Counted from the stretch's first letter, positions 1-8,242 are shown. The stretch is DNA of 64,000 nt from G965247775 sp965247775 (GCA_965247775.1 OZ252031.1:496001-560000); one strand, 5' to 3'. Program-made: numbers and translations. Notes: generated from the sequence alone by a model not told the origin.

Positions 1-2
1 CG

Positions 3-401
3 CCGTCGCCGATCCCGAACGACGATCTATTCAAGGCTAATCAGGAAGATGTCGACTTGCTCGTCGCGTTTGACGACACGGCGACGACCCACCTCGTGCT
101 GGTCGAGGCGAAGATGGAGACGGGGTGGAGAAACAGCCAGCTGCGCTCGAAGGCACAGCGGCTCCGCCTGATCTTCGGCACGGGCCGGCCCGGCGCCGCG
201 TCCGCCACGCCGCGCTTCGTGCTGGCGTCGCCGAAGAAGCCGGGACGCCTCCGCACTGACAGCTGGCCCGAGTGGGATGGCGCGGGACGGCGCTGCTCTT
301 TGGATGGAGTTGCCGCGGCCCCCAGGACTTCGCAAGGTGACGCGCTGCATGGAGGACGGACGTGTCTCGGCGTCCGGCGGCTTCCTGCGTATCGACCCCT
401 A
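3..401 (+). pseudogene. 3' part of a PD-(D/E)XK nuclease-like protein, frameshifted
   Basis: The reading frame is open from the left edge, so the N-terminus lies outside the window. The first ~80 residues hold an acidic residue in VDLLVAF followed by LVLVEAK, which looks like the D...ExK core of PD-(D/E)XK nucleases; this is a motif reading, not a family assignment. Near 265-300 the protein-like reading moves to another frame, which gives a plausible tail (WMELPRPPGLRKV ... GGFLRIDP) ending at a TAG at 399-401. Staying in the original frame gives an arginine-rich tail ending at 413. The gene therefore probably carries a one-base frameshift. It lies just upstream of the first tRNA-Gly fragment. 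Specific function unknown. Confidence 0.5.
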
Positions 402-557
402 GCAGGGCGCTAAAAAGGGGAGCCCTGGCAGCATGGGAGCAGAGAGGCTCCTATGCGCGGAGCGTCAGCACACGAAATTTCCTGTGAGGACATTGACGAA
501 TATCTATACGGCAACGATCTAAGGTCTCGCCCCTCCAGCCCCTTGCCCTACCCTGTT

Positions 558-609
558 GTCGTTTTTCCCAAGCAAAGGGTCGCGGGTTCGACCCCCGTTT
601 CCCGCTCCA
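558..609 (+). repeat. 3' half of a tRNA-Gly(CCC) gene, att-like copy 1
   Basis: The sequence runs from an anticodon loop TTCCCAA (anticodon CCC) through a T-arm GCGGGTTCGACCCCCG to the acceptor 3' strand and an encoded CCA at 607-609. No D-arm or 5' acceptor strand matching TTTCCCGC lies upstream, and the 5' side of the anticodon stem does not pair. It is therefore a tRNA 3' fragment rather than a working gene. Such fragments are the usual footprint of integration by tyrosine recombinases into tRNA genes. A second copy lies at 6081-6124 in the same orientation. The 402-696 stretch holds nothing else recognisable. Confidence 0.75.
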
Positions 610-696
610 ATGCCTTCGTGGAATACAGAGAAGGGACGGTCGCCGGAGCCGGCAGCGCGCCGCGACGGGGCGGGCGTCACCCGAAGGGGACGAATC

Positions 697-1497
697 ATGA
701 CGGAAGGCGACGTGCGAGCATTCCTGAACCGGTTTCCGGCCGAGGAACTTGCCTCAAGGGGCATCCTCAACGGCGGAACACACCTGCTCAACAACAAGAG
801 CGTGACTCCGCTGATCGAGTTCATGACCGAGCACGGCCTCTCGCGCCTGGTATCGGCCGCGAAGGGCTGGTCCCTCGACGTGAACGGAGAATTCCGGAAT
901 CCCCATTCCGCCGAAGCGACGTCCGGCAACGTGGAGGGCCTGCAAAATCCGGGGAACGTATTCAACAAGCAGAACACGTCGATCAATCCCCACTACGCGG
1001 GGGGGCAGGAGCCCGACGCGGAGAGTGCCGATGAGCTCACGTTCGCCCTCGAGCGGGACCTCCAGAAGGCCCTGCGCGAGAATATCGGTCAACTCGATCC
1101 TGAGCTGACGATCGTCGACGGCGGCAGCGAGCGCAAGGTCGCCGCCGGACGGATCGACATCACCGCTGAGGCGCCCGATGGTGCTCTGGTGGTGATCGAA
1201 TGCAAGGCCGGCAAGGCCGACTTGCGCGCGATCGGGCAGATACTCTCGTACATGGGCGCCGTCAGCTCCGACCCGAACCGCCATGTGCGCGGCATCCTGG
1301 TCGCGGGCGACTTCGACCCGCGCGCGGTCATGGCTGTGCGGGCCGTGCCGAACCTGTCGCTCAAGGCATATTCGTTCCAGTTCGCGTTCAGCGAACCGAA
1401 AAGAACAACCCTGCCGGTGCCCCACCCAGGAGCGGCAGTCAGCGGGGAGGATGAGCCCCCACGCGAGGCGCCATCGCTTGTCGGCACGGAAAGATAG
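697..1497 (+). CDS. NucS/DUF91-like PD-(D/E)XK endonuclease
   Basis: A 266-residue protein whose C-terminal half (about 140-230) carries the NucS-type nuclease core: GRIDI (D154), VVIECK (E168, K170) and a conserved glutamine in IGQIL (Q181). This order and spacing match the catalytic D/E/K/Q set of NucS (mismatch-specific or branched-DNA endonuclease) and DUF91 proteins. The N-terminal ~110 residues are not the NucS dimerisation domain as I know it and may be a specificity region. The ATG at 697 was chosen because the long upstream extension runs through the tRNA fragment; an AAGGGGAC stretch precedes it. It stands alone inside the island, which suits a defence or restriction role, but no partner is visible. 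Confidence 0.75.
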   Translation: MTEGDVRAFLNRFPAEELASRGILNGGTHLLNNKSVTPLIEFMTEHGLSRLVSAAKGWSLDVNGEFRNPHSAEATSGNVEGLQNPGNVFNKQNTSINPHYAGGQEPDAESADELTFALERDLQKALRENIGQLDPELTIVDGGSERKVAAGRIDITAEAPDGALVVIECKAGKADLRAIGQILSYMGAVSSDPNRHVRGILVAGDFDPRAVMAVRAVPNLSLKAYSFQFAFSEPKRTTLPVPHPGAAVSGEDEPPREAPSLVGTER

Positions 1498-1528
1498 TTC
1501 ACCGCGGACGCTCGATAGACTGCGGAAG

Positions 1529-3400
1529 ATGAATCGAACTCGAATAGTCCTGGGCGTGCTGGTCGTCCTGACCGTGGCAGGGTTGACCGCTGCGTGCAGT
1601 TCGGACGACCCTCCTGCCCCCACCGATGCGCCCGCCACCGCTACCACGCCTGCGCCATCCCCAACGTCTACCCCACCAGCGGCCCCGACAGAACCTTCCA
1701 GTCCCACTGCAGTTGACCCCAGTGGTGCTTACTTCGCTCTCGACAGGGTGCTGGAAATCGCCATCGAGATAGCGTCCGAGGACTGGGACACCCTGCGTCA
1801 TCAGACGCGGACATTCGAGGACTTGATGACGGAAATCGAGAGATACAACCTGTCTCAACCGTTCGCGGACATCTACGACTGGTTCCCGGGCACTGTGACC
1901 GTGGACGGCGAAACGCACACCGAGGTGGGCGTCCGCAAGAAGGGGTTCATCGGCTCCCAGAGTGATACCAAGCCCTCCCTCAAGCTGCGCTTCGACAAGT
2001 ACGTTGACGGCCAGGCTCTGGGTGGGCGTATGGAGCGGATGACCCTGAACAACAGCATCCAGGACCCTTCGATGGTTAACACCTGCCTGGCGTATCAAAT
2101 CTTCGCCGCCGCCGGCTCGCCGTCGCCCCGCTGCAACTTCACCACGGTCTCGGTGAACGGGAAGAACCTCGGCCTATACATTCACGTGGAGGAAATCAAG
2201 CCACCCTTCCTGGGGCGCCATTTCGACAGCGCCGCAGGGAACCTGTATGAGGGAACAGTCAGCGACTTCACTCCCGAGTTTCGCGGCACCATTGAGAAGA
2301 AAACCAACGAAGACGCCGACGACTGGTCGGACATTAACGCCGTGGTCGCGGCCCTCCAAGACCCTTCAGCGGGCGGGCTGGAGGCCCTGACCTCAGTCGT
2401 TGACCTGGACCGCTTCCTCTCGTTCTGGGCAACGGAAGTGCTGGTGGGCCACTGGGACGGTTACACCGGCGGCCGCAACAACTACCACTTCTACCGGGAA
2501 CCCGGCGGCCCCTTCGTGTTCATCCCTTGGGGTGTGGATGACACGTTCCACCTGAGGGACGATCCCAACCCCTTCGACAACATCAGCGATCCGCCGCCGT
2601 CGGTGCTGGCTCTCACGGCCATTCCCAACCGGCTATACAACCACCCGGACTGGCGGGTGCAATACGCCCTCCGGCTGAGACAACTGCTGGATACCGTCTG
2701 GAACGAAAACGAGTTGCTGGCCAGCGTGGACGAAATGGCAGCCATCGTGGAGCAGAACGCCTTGCCCGACACGAGGGTGGCACGGGCCGCCGACACGGAG
2801 CGGGTGCGCAAGTTCATCCTGAAGCGGAAGGGCGAGATCCTGGCGGACATCACGCCGAAGCCGCCGGACTGGCCCGAGCCAGTCGAGGACGCGCCGCCTT
2901 CCGGCGCTCTGGAAGTGGTCTTTGAATCCACCTGGGGGAGCAACCAGCGCGACAATCCCTTTGCAGGGGGATCAGCGACCCGTCTCGTCGTGAACGAAAT
3001 TGAGGAATCCGTCGAGGGTGTGGCAGCGATCGTTGGCCCTGCTACACCGTCGGAGCAAGAGATACTGCCGGGTGTCGGCGAACTGGCGTCTCTCACCATC
3101 TTCGGCGTTGACGGCGACGGCTCAGTAAACGGGATGGCCATCGTGCTTCCCGTGGCCCAACTGACACCGGGCGCAACGTGGGTCATCGGCGAGGATGCGA
3201 TTGGGGGCGGGGTGTGGACCATCCCGCCGGGGGCGCCCGCCCCGACCAGCTTCCTCCCCTTCACCGCAGGAACGCTTGAGCTGACGGAAGCCGGAACAGG
3301 TGACGGCGCAACGGTCGCCGGTCGCTTCTCCGGCGTCTTTGGCGAGCCCGGCCCGCAAGGACCGTCGAGGCCCCGGGCGCATTTGATTCCGGCACCGTGA
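1529..3400 (+). CDS. CotH-family (atypical kinase-like) secreted lipoprotein
   Basis: A 623-residue protein. The N-terminus is a lipoprotein signal with lipobox LTAAC (Cys23), then a Thr/Pro/Ala-rich linker to about residue 65. The core (about 75-440) has CotH features: GVRKKG followed by KPSLKLRF, and NNYHFY ... FIPWGVDD, corresponding to the IPWDLD-type metal site. CotH proteins in spores and polysaccharide-associated systems are protein kinases or structural proteins; the substrate here is unknown. From about 457 a separate domain begins (LEVVFESTWG ... LPGVGELASL ... GATWVIGEDAI). The reading frame ends prematurely: a related second copy of this domain continues in another frame immediately downstream. 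The ATG at 1529 begins the signal peptide; the Shine-Dalgarno is poor. Confidence 0.75.
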   Translation: MNRTRIVLGVLVVLTVAGLTAACSSDDPPAPTDAPATATTPAPSPTSTPPAAPTEPSSPTAVDPSGAYFALDRVLEIAIEIASEDWDTLRHQTRTFEDLMTEIERYNLSQPFADIYDWFPGTVTVDGETHTEVGVRKKGFIGSQSDTKPSLKLRFDKYVDGQALGGRMERMTLNNSIQDPSMVNTCLAYQIFAAAGSPSPRCNFTTVSVNGKNLGLYIHVEEIKPPFLGRHFDSAAGNLYEGTVSDFTPEFRGTIEKKTNEDADDWSDINAVVAALQDPSAGGLEALTSVVDLDRFLSFWATEVLVGHWDGYTGGRNNYHFYREPGGPFVFIPWGVDDTFHLRDDPNPFDNISDPPPSVLALTAIPNRLYNHPDWRVQYALRLRQLLDTVWNENELLASVDEMAAIVEQNALPDTRVARAADTERVRKFILKRKGEILADITPKPPDWPEPVEDAPPSGALEVVFESTWGSNQRDNPFAGGSATRLVVNEIEESVEGVAAIVGPATPSEQEILPGVGELASLTIFGVDGDGSVNGMAIVLPVAQLTPGATWVIGEDAIGGGVWTIPPGAPAPTSFLPFTAGTLELTEAGTGDGATVAGRFSGVFGEPGPQGPSRPRAHLIPAP

Positions 3401-3696
3401 CACTGCGTGTTGAGACCACTTGGGGTCCAACCGAAGTGGCGATCCCTTCAACGAAGGGGGATGTTCCCCCTTTCCTGCTGAACGGAACGGAGCAATCCAC
3501 CGTCGACTATGGAGTCATTGCCGGTATCGCCAGCCAGGATGAACGGAACCTTTTGCCGGGCGTGGACGAGGTGGCGTCCCTGGTCGTCTTGACTATTCGG
3601 CCGGACTCCTTGCATGGATTTATCTTTGTGCTTCCCGTGTCCGAAGTAGTCAGCGGAGCCACGCTGGCCGTTGGCGAGGATGCAATATGGCTGTAG
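3360..3696 (+). pseudogene. Out-of-frame, truncated second copy of the CotH C-terminal domain
   Basis: Shifting frame near 3350-3365 continues the upstream gene as EAPGAFDSGTVTLRVETTWG and then a domain clearly homologous to residues ~457-560 of the CotH protein. The matching blocks are LLPGVDEVASL against LPGVGELASL, FIFVLPVSEVVSGATLAVGEDAI against the earlier LPVAQLTPGATWVIGEDAI, and the shared TTWG/STWG start. The original gene thus probably carried two tandem copies of this ~100-residue module. A single lost base separates them, and the second copy is cut off just after GEDAI by a stop at 3694-3696. The next 200 bases (3697-3896) contain an A8 run but no gene. Confidence 0.6.
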
Positions 3697-3896
3697 GGCT
3701 CGCGAAAAAAAACGCGCCGACTTTCGTCCGGCCAAAAAGAGAGGGCCGGGGTGTCCTGGCCCCCGCAGCCCTGGTGAACTTTTGACCCGCCCCTCCCGGA
3801 CCGCGGGCCGAGATCAGCACCGCGGCGCCGCTTCGGCCGTTTGGTCGCGCCACGGCGCAGTCGGGTAGATTAGCTGCTCACGGGAGACTTCTCGCC

Positions 3897-4358
3897 ATGG
3901 CTAATCCCGGAGGCGAGGTGGGCCCGAACGTCCTTCAGCAAGCTCGAGAACTCGTTCACCTGAGCGCCGAGGAAGCCGCCACTCGGGCTAACCAGGTCTA
4001 TTCCGGCGAGCCGACGGACATCACTGCTGAAGAGGTCCTCAGGCTGGAGCGCGGCTTCACGGAGCCGACCATCCCGATGCTCGATGCACTAGCTGCAACG
4101 TACCTGGTGCCGTTTACGGCCTTCTTCACGGGTGATCTGGCGGCAACCATTCGGCGAGACTTCAGACGAGCCGCGGTCGCCCCGGAAGTGCTGTCGTACG
4201 AGACGTTGACGAGGTTGGGGTGGTTTGACGGTTTCTATGAGGTGGCCGCGAGGCTGTCTAGTGCGATGTCAGTGAGCGAAGAGGTTAGGTGTTCCGGTAT
4301 TCGCCCTCACGTCCCTGCGAGATGCCGAGGAAGTCGAACGCGCTGGTCGCCTGATTAG
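3897..4358 (+). pseudogene. XRE-type HTH N-terminal part of a frameshifted XRE-ImmA protein
   Basis: Residues ~8-75 read as a Cro/C1-type helix-turn-helix (LQQARELVHLSAEEAATRA ... LRLERGFTEPTIPMLDALA), followed by the start of the linker that joins such HTH domains to an ImmA/IrrE peptidase. From about 4270-4290 this frame becomes arginine/proline rich and stops at 4358, while the +1 frame carries on with RLGVPVFALTSLRDAEEVER and runs into the peptidase domain. The two pieces are best read as one ~385-residue gene (3897-5058) broken by a single inserted base. The ATG at 3897 is preceded by GGGAGACTTCTCGCC. Confidence 0.65.
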
Positions 4359-5058
4359 GGATGCCCTTGGGATTAGGCCGGAAGACCAGCGCTCCTGGGA
4401 TTCCGAAGACGAAGCCCTCGAGAGCTGGGTCGCGGCCATCGAGATGCTCGGGGTGTTCGTGTTCCGGATCGGCATGGACGTTGGCGATATCCGAGGCGTC
4501 TCTCGCTGGGACCGCGGTGGGCCGCCGGTCATCTTGTTGAACACCGCGGACACGAAAGCGGCGCAGACCTTCACCGCTCTCCATGAGCTGGCGCTCCTGA
4601 TGCTCCGCTCTGCCGAGGCCACCAATCTCTGCGACATATCGAGACCCTCGAGCGGCGAGGGACGCTTCGTGAATCGAGTTGCGGCCGCAGCACTGATTCC
4701 TCGAGAGATGCTAGGCAGATCCCTGCCGAGTCACCCGGCGTCGGGAAACTACCGCCTGTGGCCAAGGCATCTCCACTCGAGTCTCGGGAAGGAGTTCCGG
4801 GTGAGCCAAGCTGTCCTCGGCATCCGATTGGAAGACCTTGGGATGGTCGAAGAGAGCGGATACCAGCCTTTCTGGCGCAGGCCTCATAGCTTCGGGCGGG
4901 GACGGCCGCAGAAACGGTGGCAGCGGACGGCGCGATCTATCGGTGCCCGTGCGACAGACTTGGCGAGACGTGCACTGACAGAGGAGCGGGTCAGCTCATC
5001 GGAGCTCTCAAGGATGCTGGGCGTGAAGGCATCTGAGATTGAGCAGATGGTTAGCTGA
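4291..5058 (+). pseudogene. ImmA/IrrE-like peptidase part of the frameshifted XRE-ImmA protein
   Basis: This is the continuation of the XRE protein in the +1 frame; if translated alone it would start at the ATG at 4444. The peptidase_M78 core is visible as ILLNTADTKAAQTFTALHELALLML. In active ImmA/IrrE enzymes the zinc site is HExxH (usually HELGH). Here it reads HELAL, so the second zinc histidine is missing and peptidase activity is doubtful. The C-terminal ~70 residues resemble a second helical DNA-binding-like segment (LTEERVSSSELSRMLGV). The stop at 5056-5058 lies one base before the GTG of the PIN gene. The XRE-ImmA plus PIN order is the recurrent COG2856/DUF4411 pair regarded as toxin-antitoxin- or defence-like. 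Confidence 0.65.
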
Positions 5059-5059
5059 C

Positions 5060-5310
5060 GTGACCGAGGAGCGTGACGAGTACTTCGTGCTCGATAGTGG
5101 CTCGTTGATTGACCTTTCGGGCGGCGCACACCCTGCAATCAAGCCGAAGGCGCTGCGTGAACTCGCGAAGCAATTCCGCCTTCGTGTTCCTGCGGCGGTC
5201 GTCAGGGAACTGTGCAAGGGCAGCATCGACGACCCGGTGAAGGCCTGGGTCAACAGCGAGGCAGGGCAACGGTGCCCAGTCAAGGAGCTCGGGCAAATAC
5301 CCAGCGAAAT
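5060..5310 (+). pseudogene. PIN-domain (DUF4411-like) protein, 3'-truncated
   Basis: Starting at the GTG at 5060, directly after the XRE-ImmA stop, the protein begins EYFVLDSGSLIDL (first PIN aspartate) and continues KALRELAKQF ... VPAAVVRELCKG (second acidic residue) and DPVKAWVNSE. This is the N-terminal half of a PIN ribonuclease-like fold, and the neighbourhood points to DUF4411. Near 5285 the similarity ends at a junction with a binding-protein fragment in a different frame, so the third and fourth acidic residues are lost. The overlapping long frame to 6163 downstream of the junction is not protein-like. Likely a dead toxin. Confidence 0.6.
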
Positions 5311-5756
5311 ATCCCGAAGTGATCGATTTCCCGCAGCCGTACCTCCCGCCCGGCCCGTCGGTCTATGTCGCGCTGGCCGGTGCCAGCGATGGGGCGGTCA
5401 ACGGCAAAGTGGCCGCCCAGGTGGCCACCATCCAGGCCGACCACCTGTCGGGATCCGGCGCCACGCTGCGGGAGTACGCCACGGCGCCGGAACTCGTCGC
5501 GGCCATCCTCAGCGGCGAGGTGGATGCGGCGTTGGTCGACGGCGCGTTCGCCGGCGACAGCCTGGCAGCAAGCGGGGGAAGGCTGACGCTCGTCGGCCCC
5601 GAGGTGCTGCTCGACTCCGGTGTTGGTGTTGGCATCCGGGAGGGCGATCACCGGTTGCAGGGCAAGCTGGACCGGGCGATCAGCGAAATGAAAGCGGACG
5701 GCTCGTTGAACGCCCTGATCAAGAAGTGGCTGGGCCCCGCCGCGGAGACCTTCTGA
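5283..5756 (+). pseudogene. C-terminal fragment of an ABC amino-acid-type substrate-binding protein
   Basis: The frame reads GKYPAKYPEVIDFPQPY, then VDAALVDGAFAGDSLAA, LLDSGVGVGIREGD, LDRAISEMKADGSLNALIKKWLG and a TGA at 5754-5756. This is the characteristic end of SBP_bac_3 periplasmic binding proteins: a second-lobe strand, the VGVGIR/D hinge and the final helix with DGSLN.LIKKWLG. The signal peptide and first lobe are absent. The piece is joined abruptly to the truncated PIN gene near 5283, which marks a deletion or recombination junction. No permease or ATPase partner is adjacent. Confidence 0.65.
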
Positions 5757-6080
5757 GGGTCGGAGGTGGGTCGCGGGCTGCGTCGGGACGTGCGCGGCGG
5801 CCGTGCGTCACTGCGCCTTCTCTTCGGGGGACCAGATGCTCTCCGCGGTCCGCTGGGCGCGGACCGCCACCGCGCCGACAGGCCCTCTGTCAGCCTGCGT
5901 TCTACCTGAAGCCACCCTGCAGGTCTCTATCTGGTCGTGGTGATCCGCTTCGGTGTGTCGGCGACGAGGTTCGGAAGACGGTTCCGTCGGCAATCCGTCC
6001 GCACTCCGCGAACGGGCCAGCCATCCTGTGGTGCTCCCCTACTAGTTACAGTGACCGCCAGCGCGCGGTGTCCGCTAGCG
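5757..6080 (+). other. Non-coding stretch inside the island
   Basis: About 320 bases between the binding-protein fragment and the second tRNA fragment. Short frames exist on both strands but none has recognisable motifs or a ribosome-binding site. No feature is called here. Confidence 0.4.
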
Positions 6081-6124
6081 TGCTTCCCAAGCAGAGGGTC
6101 GCGGGACCCCCGTCTCCCACTCCA
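6081..6124 (+). repeat. Degenerate 3' half of a tRNA-Gly(CCC) gene, att-like copy 2
   Basis: This copy reads TGC-TTCCCAA-GCA (three pairs of the anticodon stem with a CCC anticodon), then AGAGGGTCGCGGG, CCCCCGTCTCCCAC and TCCA at 6121-6124. It aligns with 558-609 over the whole length, with a four-base deletion of TTCG in the T-loop and four or five substitutions. Similarity starts at the anticodon arm in both copies, the usual crossover position of tRNA-targeting tyrosine recombinases. The T-loop deletion means that this copy cannot be a tRNA. A transposase fragment begins at once on its right. Confidence 0.7.
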
Positions 6125-6393
6125 GAAAGATTCTTCCAGAGAACGCGATCGCCGAACGAGTGATTCGCACGATCCGCCAGGAATGCCTTGACCATGTGAT
6201 CGTGCTCAACGAGCGGTACCGGCGGCGTCTGCTGGGCGAGTTCGTGCCCTACGACAACCGCTGGCGCCCGCACCGCTCCCTCGATCTTGAGCCCCCCGAT
6301 GGGCCCCGCGTGTGTGTGCGCCCGCCCGGCGCACGCCTCATCTCACGTTCCGTCCTCGCTGGATTGCATCACGTCTACGAGTGGGCGGCGTGA
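6125..6393 (+). mobile_element. C-terminal fragment of a DDE integrase-core transposase
   Basis: The frame begins directly after the tRNA fragment and reads ENAIAERVIRTIRQECLDH, then VLNERYRRRLLGEFVPYDN and RWRPHRSLDLEPP. This is the end of the rve/integrase core of IS3/IS481-like transposases; the E in IAERVIRT is the third residue of the DDE triad. The first two catalytic aspartates and the HTH are missing, so it is a remnant. It ends at a normal stop (6391-6393). The IS family cannot be fixed from this piece. Confidence 0.7.
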
Positions 6394-6406
6394 CGATGAG
6401 GTTTTG

Positions 6407-6728
6407 GCACCCTCCAGGCCGTCGAGGATCTCCTCGCCCCGGGCCGCGCCGGCGGCTTTTCCAAGCCCAGCGCCGTCGCCAGGCGGTGCGGTGCCAACGG
6501 ACGACCGTGTCGCGATGCACGAAGAGGACGGCGGTCCGCCAGCTCGCCCCACGACCGGGCGAGCGTGGACCAGAACCGCCGATCCGCGTCGGTGACGGTG
6601 ACGCGGCGGCGGGACCGTCGGTAGACCTCCAGCTGGTGCCGGAGCGCGACGTTCTCGAGGACGACGTCCGTCCAGGACCGGACGACCAGGCGTAATGCCG
6701 CGAGCAGGACGCGAAATAGGAGCCACAT
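6407..6728 (-). mobile_element. N-terminal fragment of a DDE transposase, frameshifted
   Basis: The reverse strand from the ATG at 6728 reads MWLLFRVLLAALRLV ... DVVLENVALRHQLEVYRR and DADRRFWSTLARSWG, the typical start of one group of integrase-core transposases. Near 6550 the reading moves to another frame (WRTAVLFVHRDTVVRWHR ... RWAWKSRRRGPGR), which matches the next conserved block of the same family. The core domain is missing. This fragment and the one at 6125-6393 are in opposite orientations, so they are not simply the two ends of one intact element. Confidence 0.65.
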
Positions 6729-6842
6729 CGGCCAACCCTCCGCATCAGAGGGTCGCCGAACCGGGCCTGCGCGCAAGCATCCGCTCGCGATCAAATATTC
6801 GTGCCGCACAGCGTCGACGTGGGCTAGGGACTGCATGTCGTC

Positions 6843-7305
6843 GTGCGCGAGACTGGCGACTACGGCGCACCGCTGGATCCGGATGCGGTGCGCCCGGACC
6901 ACGTGATTGCCTACCTGGTCCGCTACGCGGAGCACAGCCCCGACACCCCGACACCGCTACTTCTGCGAGGTGCGCTGCTTCTTCAACTGGTTGCGCGCGG
7001 CCGGCTATACGGAGAACGACCCCTTCCGCGGGCTGCGCAACGTGCGCCTGCCCCAGAAGATCGTGCCTCCGTTCACGCCCGTGGAGATCCAGGCGCTGCT
7101 CGCCGGCTGCAACGGTGGCACGCCCCTGGGGGGGCGCGATCGCGCGCTCCTGCTCACCCTGCTCGATACGGGCATCCGCTGTGCGGAGGCTGTGCAGCTC
7201 GACCTGGCAGACTGCGACCTGGACGGGCGGTGTCTCCACGTCCGCCACGTGACTACAACTCGTGCTTGTGCTCGCTGGCCAGGGCAGCCGCGCTTGCGGG
7301 CCTGA
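6843..7305 (+). pseudogene. Tyrosine recombinase (XerC/D-type integrase) remnant
   Basis: The first frame reads DAVRPDHVIAYLVRYAE (core-binding SAM-like domain). After a frameshift near 6950 it continues HRYFCEVRCFFNWLRAAGY, DPFRGLRNVRLP, FTPVEIQALLAGC and RDRALLLTLLDTGIRCAEAVQL, where the arginine of TGIRCAEA is the first catalytic Arg of the family. Similarity ends around HVRHV (about 7250), so the later catalytic Lys, His-x-x-Arg and Tyr are lost and a non-homologous tail runs to 7305. A recombinase of this class is the expected integrase for an element using a tRNA 3' end, although it lies outside the repeat pair. Confidence 0.7.
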
Positions 7306-7477
7306 GGCTTTCGACATACTGCTCGGAGCGCTACCCGGGTCACCAATGCTCGGCCTTCCGTGATCGCACATGGTGGGACGCAGGAGGGGGCAGCGATGAA
7401 GCAACTGCCGACCCGCGCGGGATCCCCCTCCGCCGACGTGTTCTCGCGCGCGAGGGCGTGCCGATCAGGCGCGGGCC

Positions 7478-8242
7478 TCAGCCGCGGCCGACATACGGCA
7501 TCTTCGTCGCCATCAGGGTCATGAACTGCACGTTGGCCTCGAGCGGCAGTCCGGCCATGTAGACGACGGCGCGAGCGACGTCCTGCACATCCATGGTGGG
7601 TTCGACCGCGACGGCGCCGTTGGCTTGCGGCACGCCCCGGCGCATGCGCGCGGCCATGTCCGTGGCGGCGTTGCCAATGTCGATCTGTCCGCAGGCGATG
7701 TTGTACTTGCGCCCATCGAGCGAGGTCGACTTGGTGAGGCCCGTGAGGGCGTGCTTCGTCGCGGTGTAGGGGGCCGAATTGGGCCGGGGCCGGTCGGCCG
7801 AGATCGAGCCGTTGTTGATGATGCGGCCACCCATCGGGTCTTGGTCCTGCATAATGCGGAACGCCTCTTGCGTACAGAGGAAGGCGCCGGTCAGATTGAC
7901 GTCCACGACGGCCCGCCATCGCTCGACGGTCAGGTCCTCCAGCGGCACGGCCGGCGCACTGATTCCGGCGTTGTTGAAGAGCACATCCAGGCGCCCGAAC
8001 CGATCGCGGACAGCAGCGAAGAGGGCAGCGACGGCGTCGGCGTCGGCGACATCCGTCACGACGGGCAGCGCGCGCGGCGCGGCCTCGCGGGCGCGCGCGA
8101 CCGTGTCGTCGAGCGCGCCCGCCCGGCGGCCGGCGAGGGTCACGGCGTAACCCTCATCGAGCAGCGCCAGCGCGGCGGCGCGGCCGATGCCCGACCCTGC
8201 GCCCGTCACCAGGGCAACCTTGCCCGAGGCATCGCTGGTCAC
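7478..8242 (-). CDS. Short-chain dehydrogenase/reductase
   Basis: A 254-residue classical SDR. The cofactor motif TGAGSGIG is at 13-20, the NNAG motif at 90-93, and the active-site segment has Ser146 in NNGSIS with Tyr159 and Lys163 in YTATK. Arg39-Arg40 after the second strand (AGRR) suggest NADP(H) preference. The substrate cannot be read from sequence. The C-terminal ~70 residues (MDVQDVARAVVYMAGLP) are normal for the family. It is on the opposite strand to the mobile remnants and marks the left edge of the intact metabolic block. Confidence 0.9.
   Translation of the reverse strand: MTSDASGKVALVTGAGSGIGRAAALALLDEGYAVTLAGRRAGALDDTVARAREAAPRALPVVTDVADADAVAALFAAVRDRFGRLDVLFNNAGISAPAVPLEDLTVERWRAVVDVNLTGAFLCTQEAFRIMQDQDPMGGRIINNGSISADRPRPNSAPYTATKHALTGLTKSTSLDGRKYNIACGQIDIGNAATDMAARMRRGVPQANGAVAVEPTMDVQDVARAVVYMAGLPLEANVQFMTLMATKMPYVGRG

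Larger units (their letters stand above)
559..6124 (+). mobile_element. Putative decayed integrated island bounded by tRNA-Gly 3' repeats
   Basis: The ~5.5 kb between the two tRNA-Gly 3' fragments carries accessory genes: a NucS-like nuclease, a CotH lipoprotein, an XRE/ImmA plus PIN pair and an ABC-binding-protein fragment. There are no core metabolic genes. A broken tyrosine recombinase lies 0.8 kb beyond the right repeat. Direct repeats of a tRNA 3' end starting in the anticodon loop are what site-specific integration at that tRNA would leave. Both copies lack the 5' half of the tRNA, so the intact gene must be elsewhere, perhaps left of the window, with islands stacked in tandem. The boundaries are inferred. 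Confidence 0.55.

Noticed and set aside
558..609. A complete tRNA-Gly gene
   Set aside because: No D-arm or 5' acceptor strand is present and the 5' anticodon stem does not pair. Only the 3' half exists.
5319..6163. Continuation of the PIN protein to a 374-residue product
   Set aside because: After about residue 75 the frame is Arg/Gly/Pro-rich, and another frame there clearly encodes the end of a binding protein.
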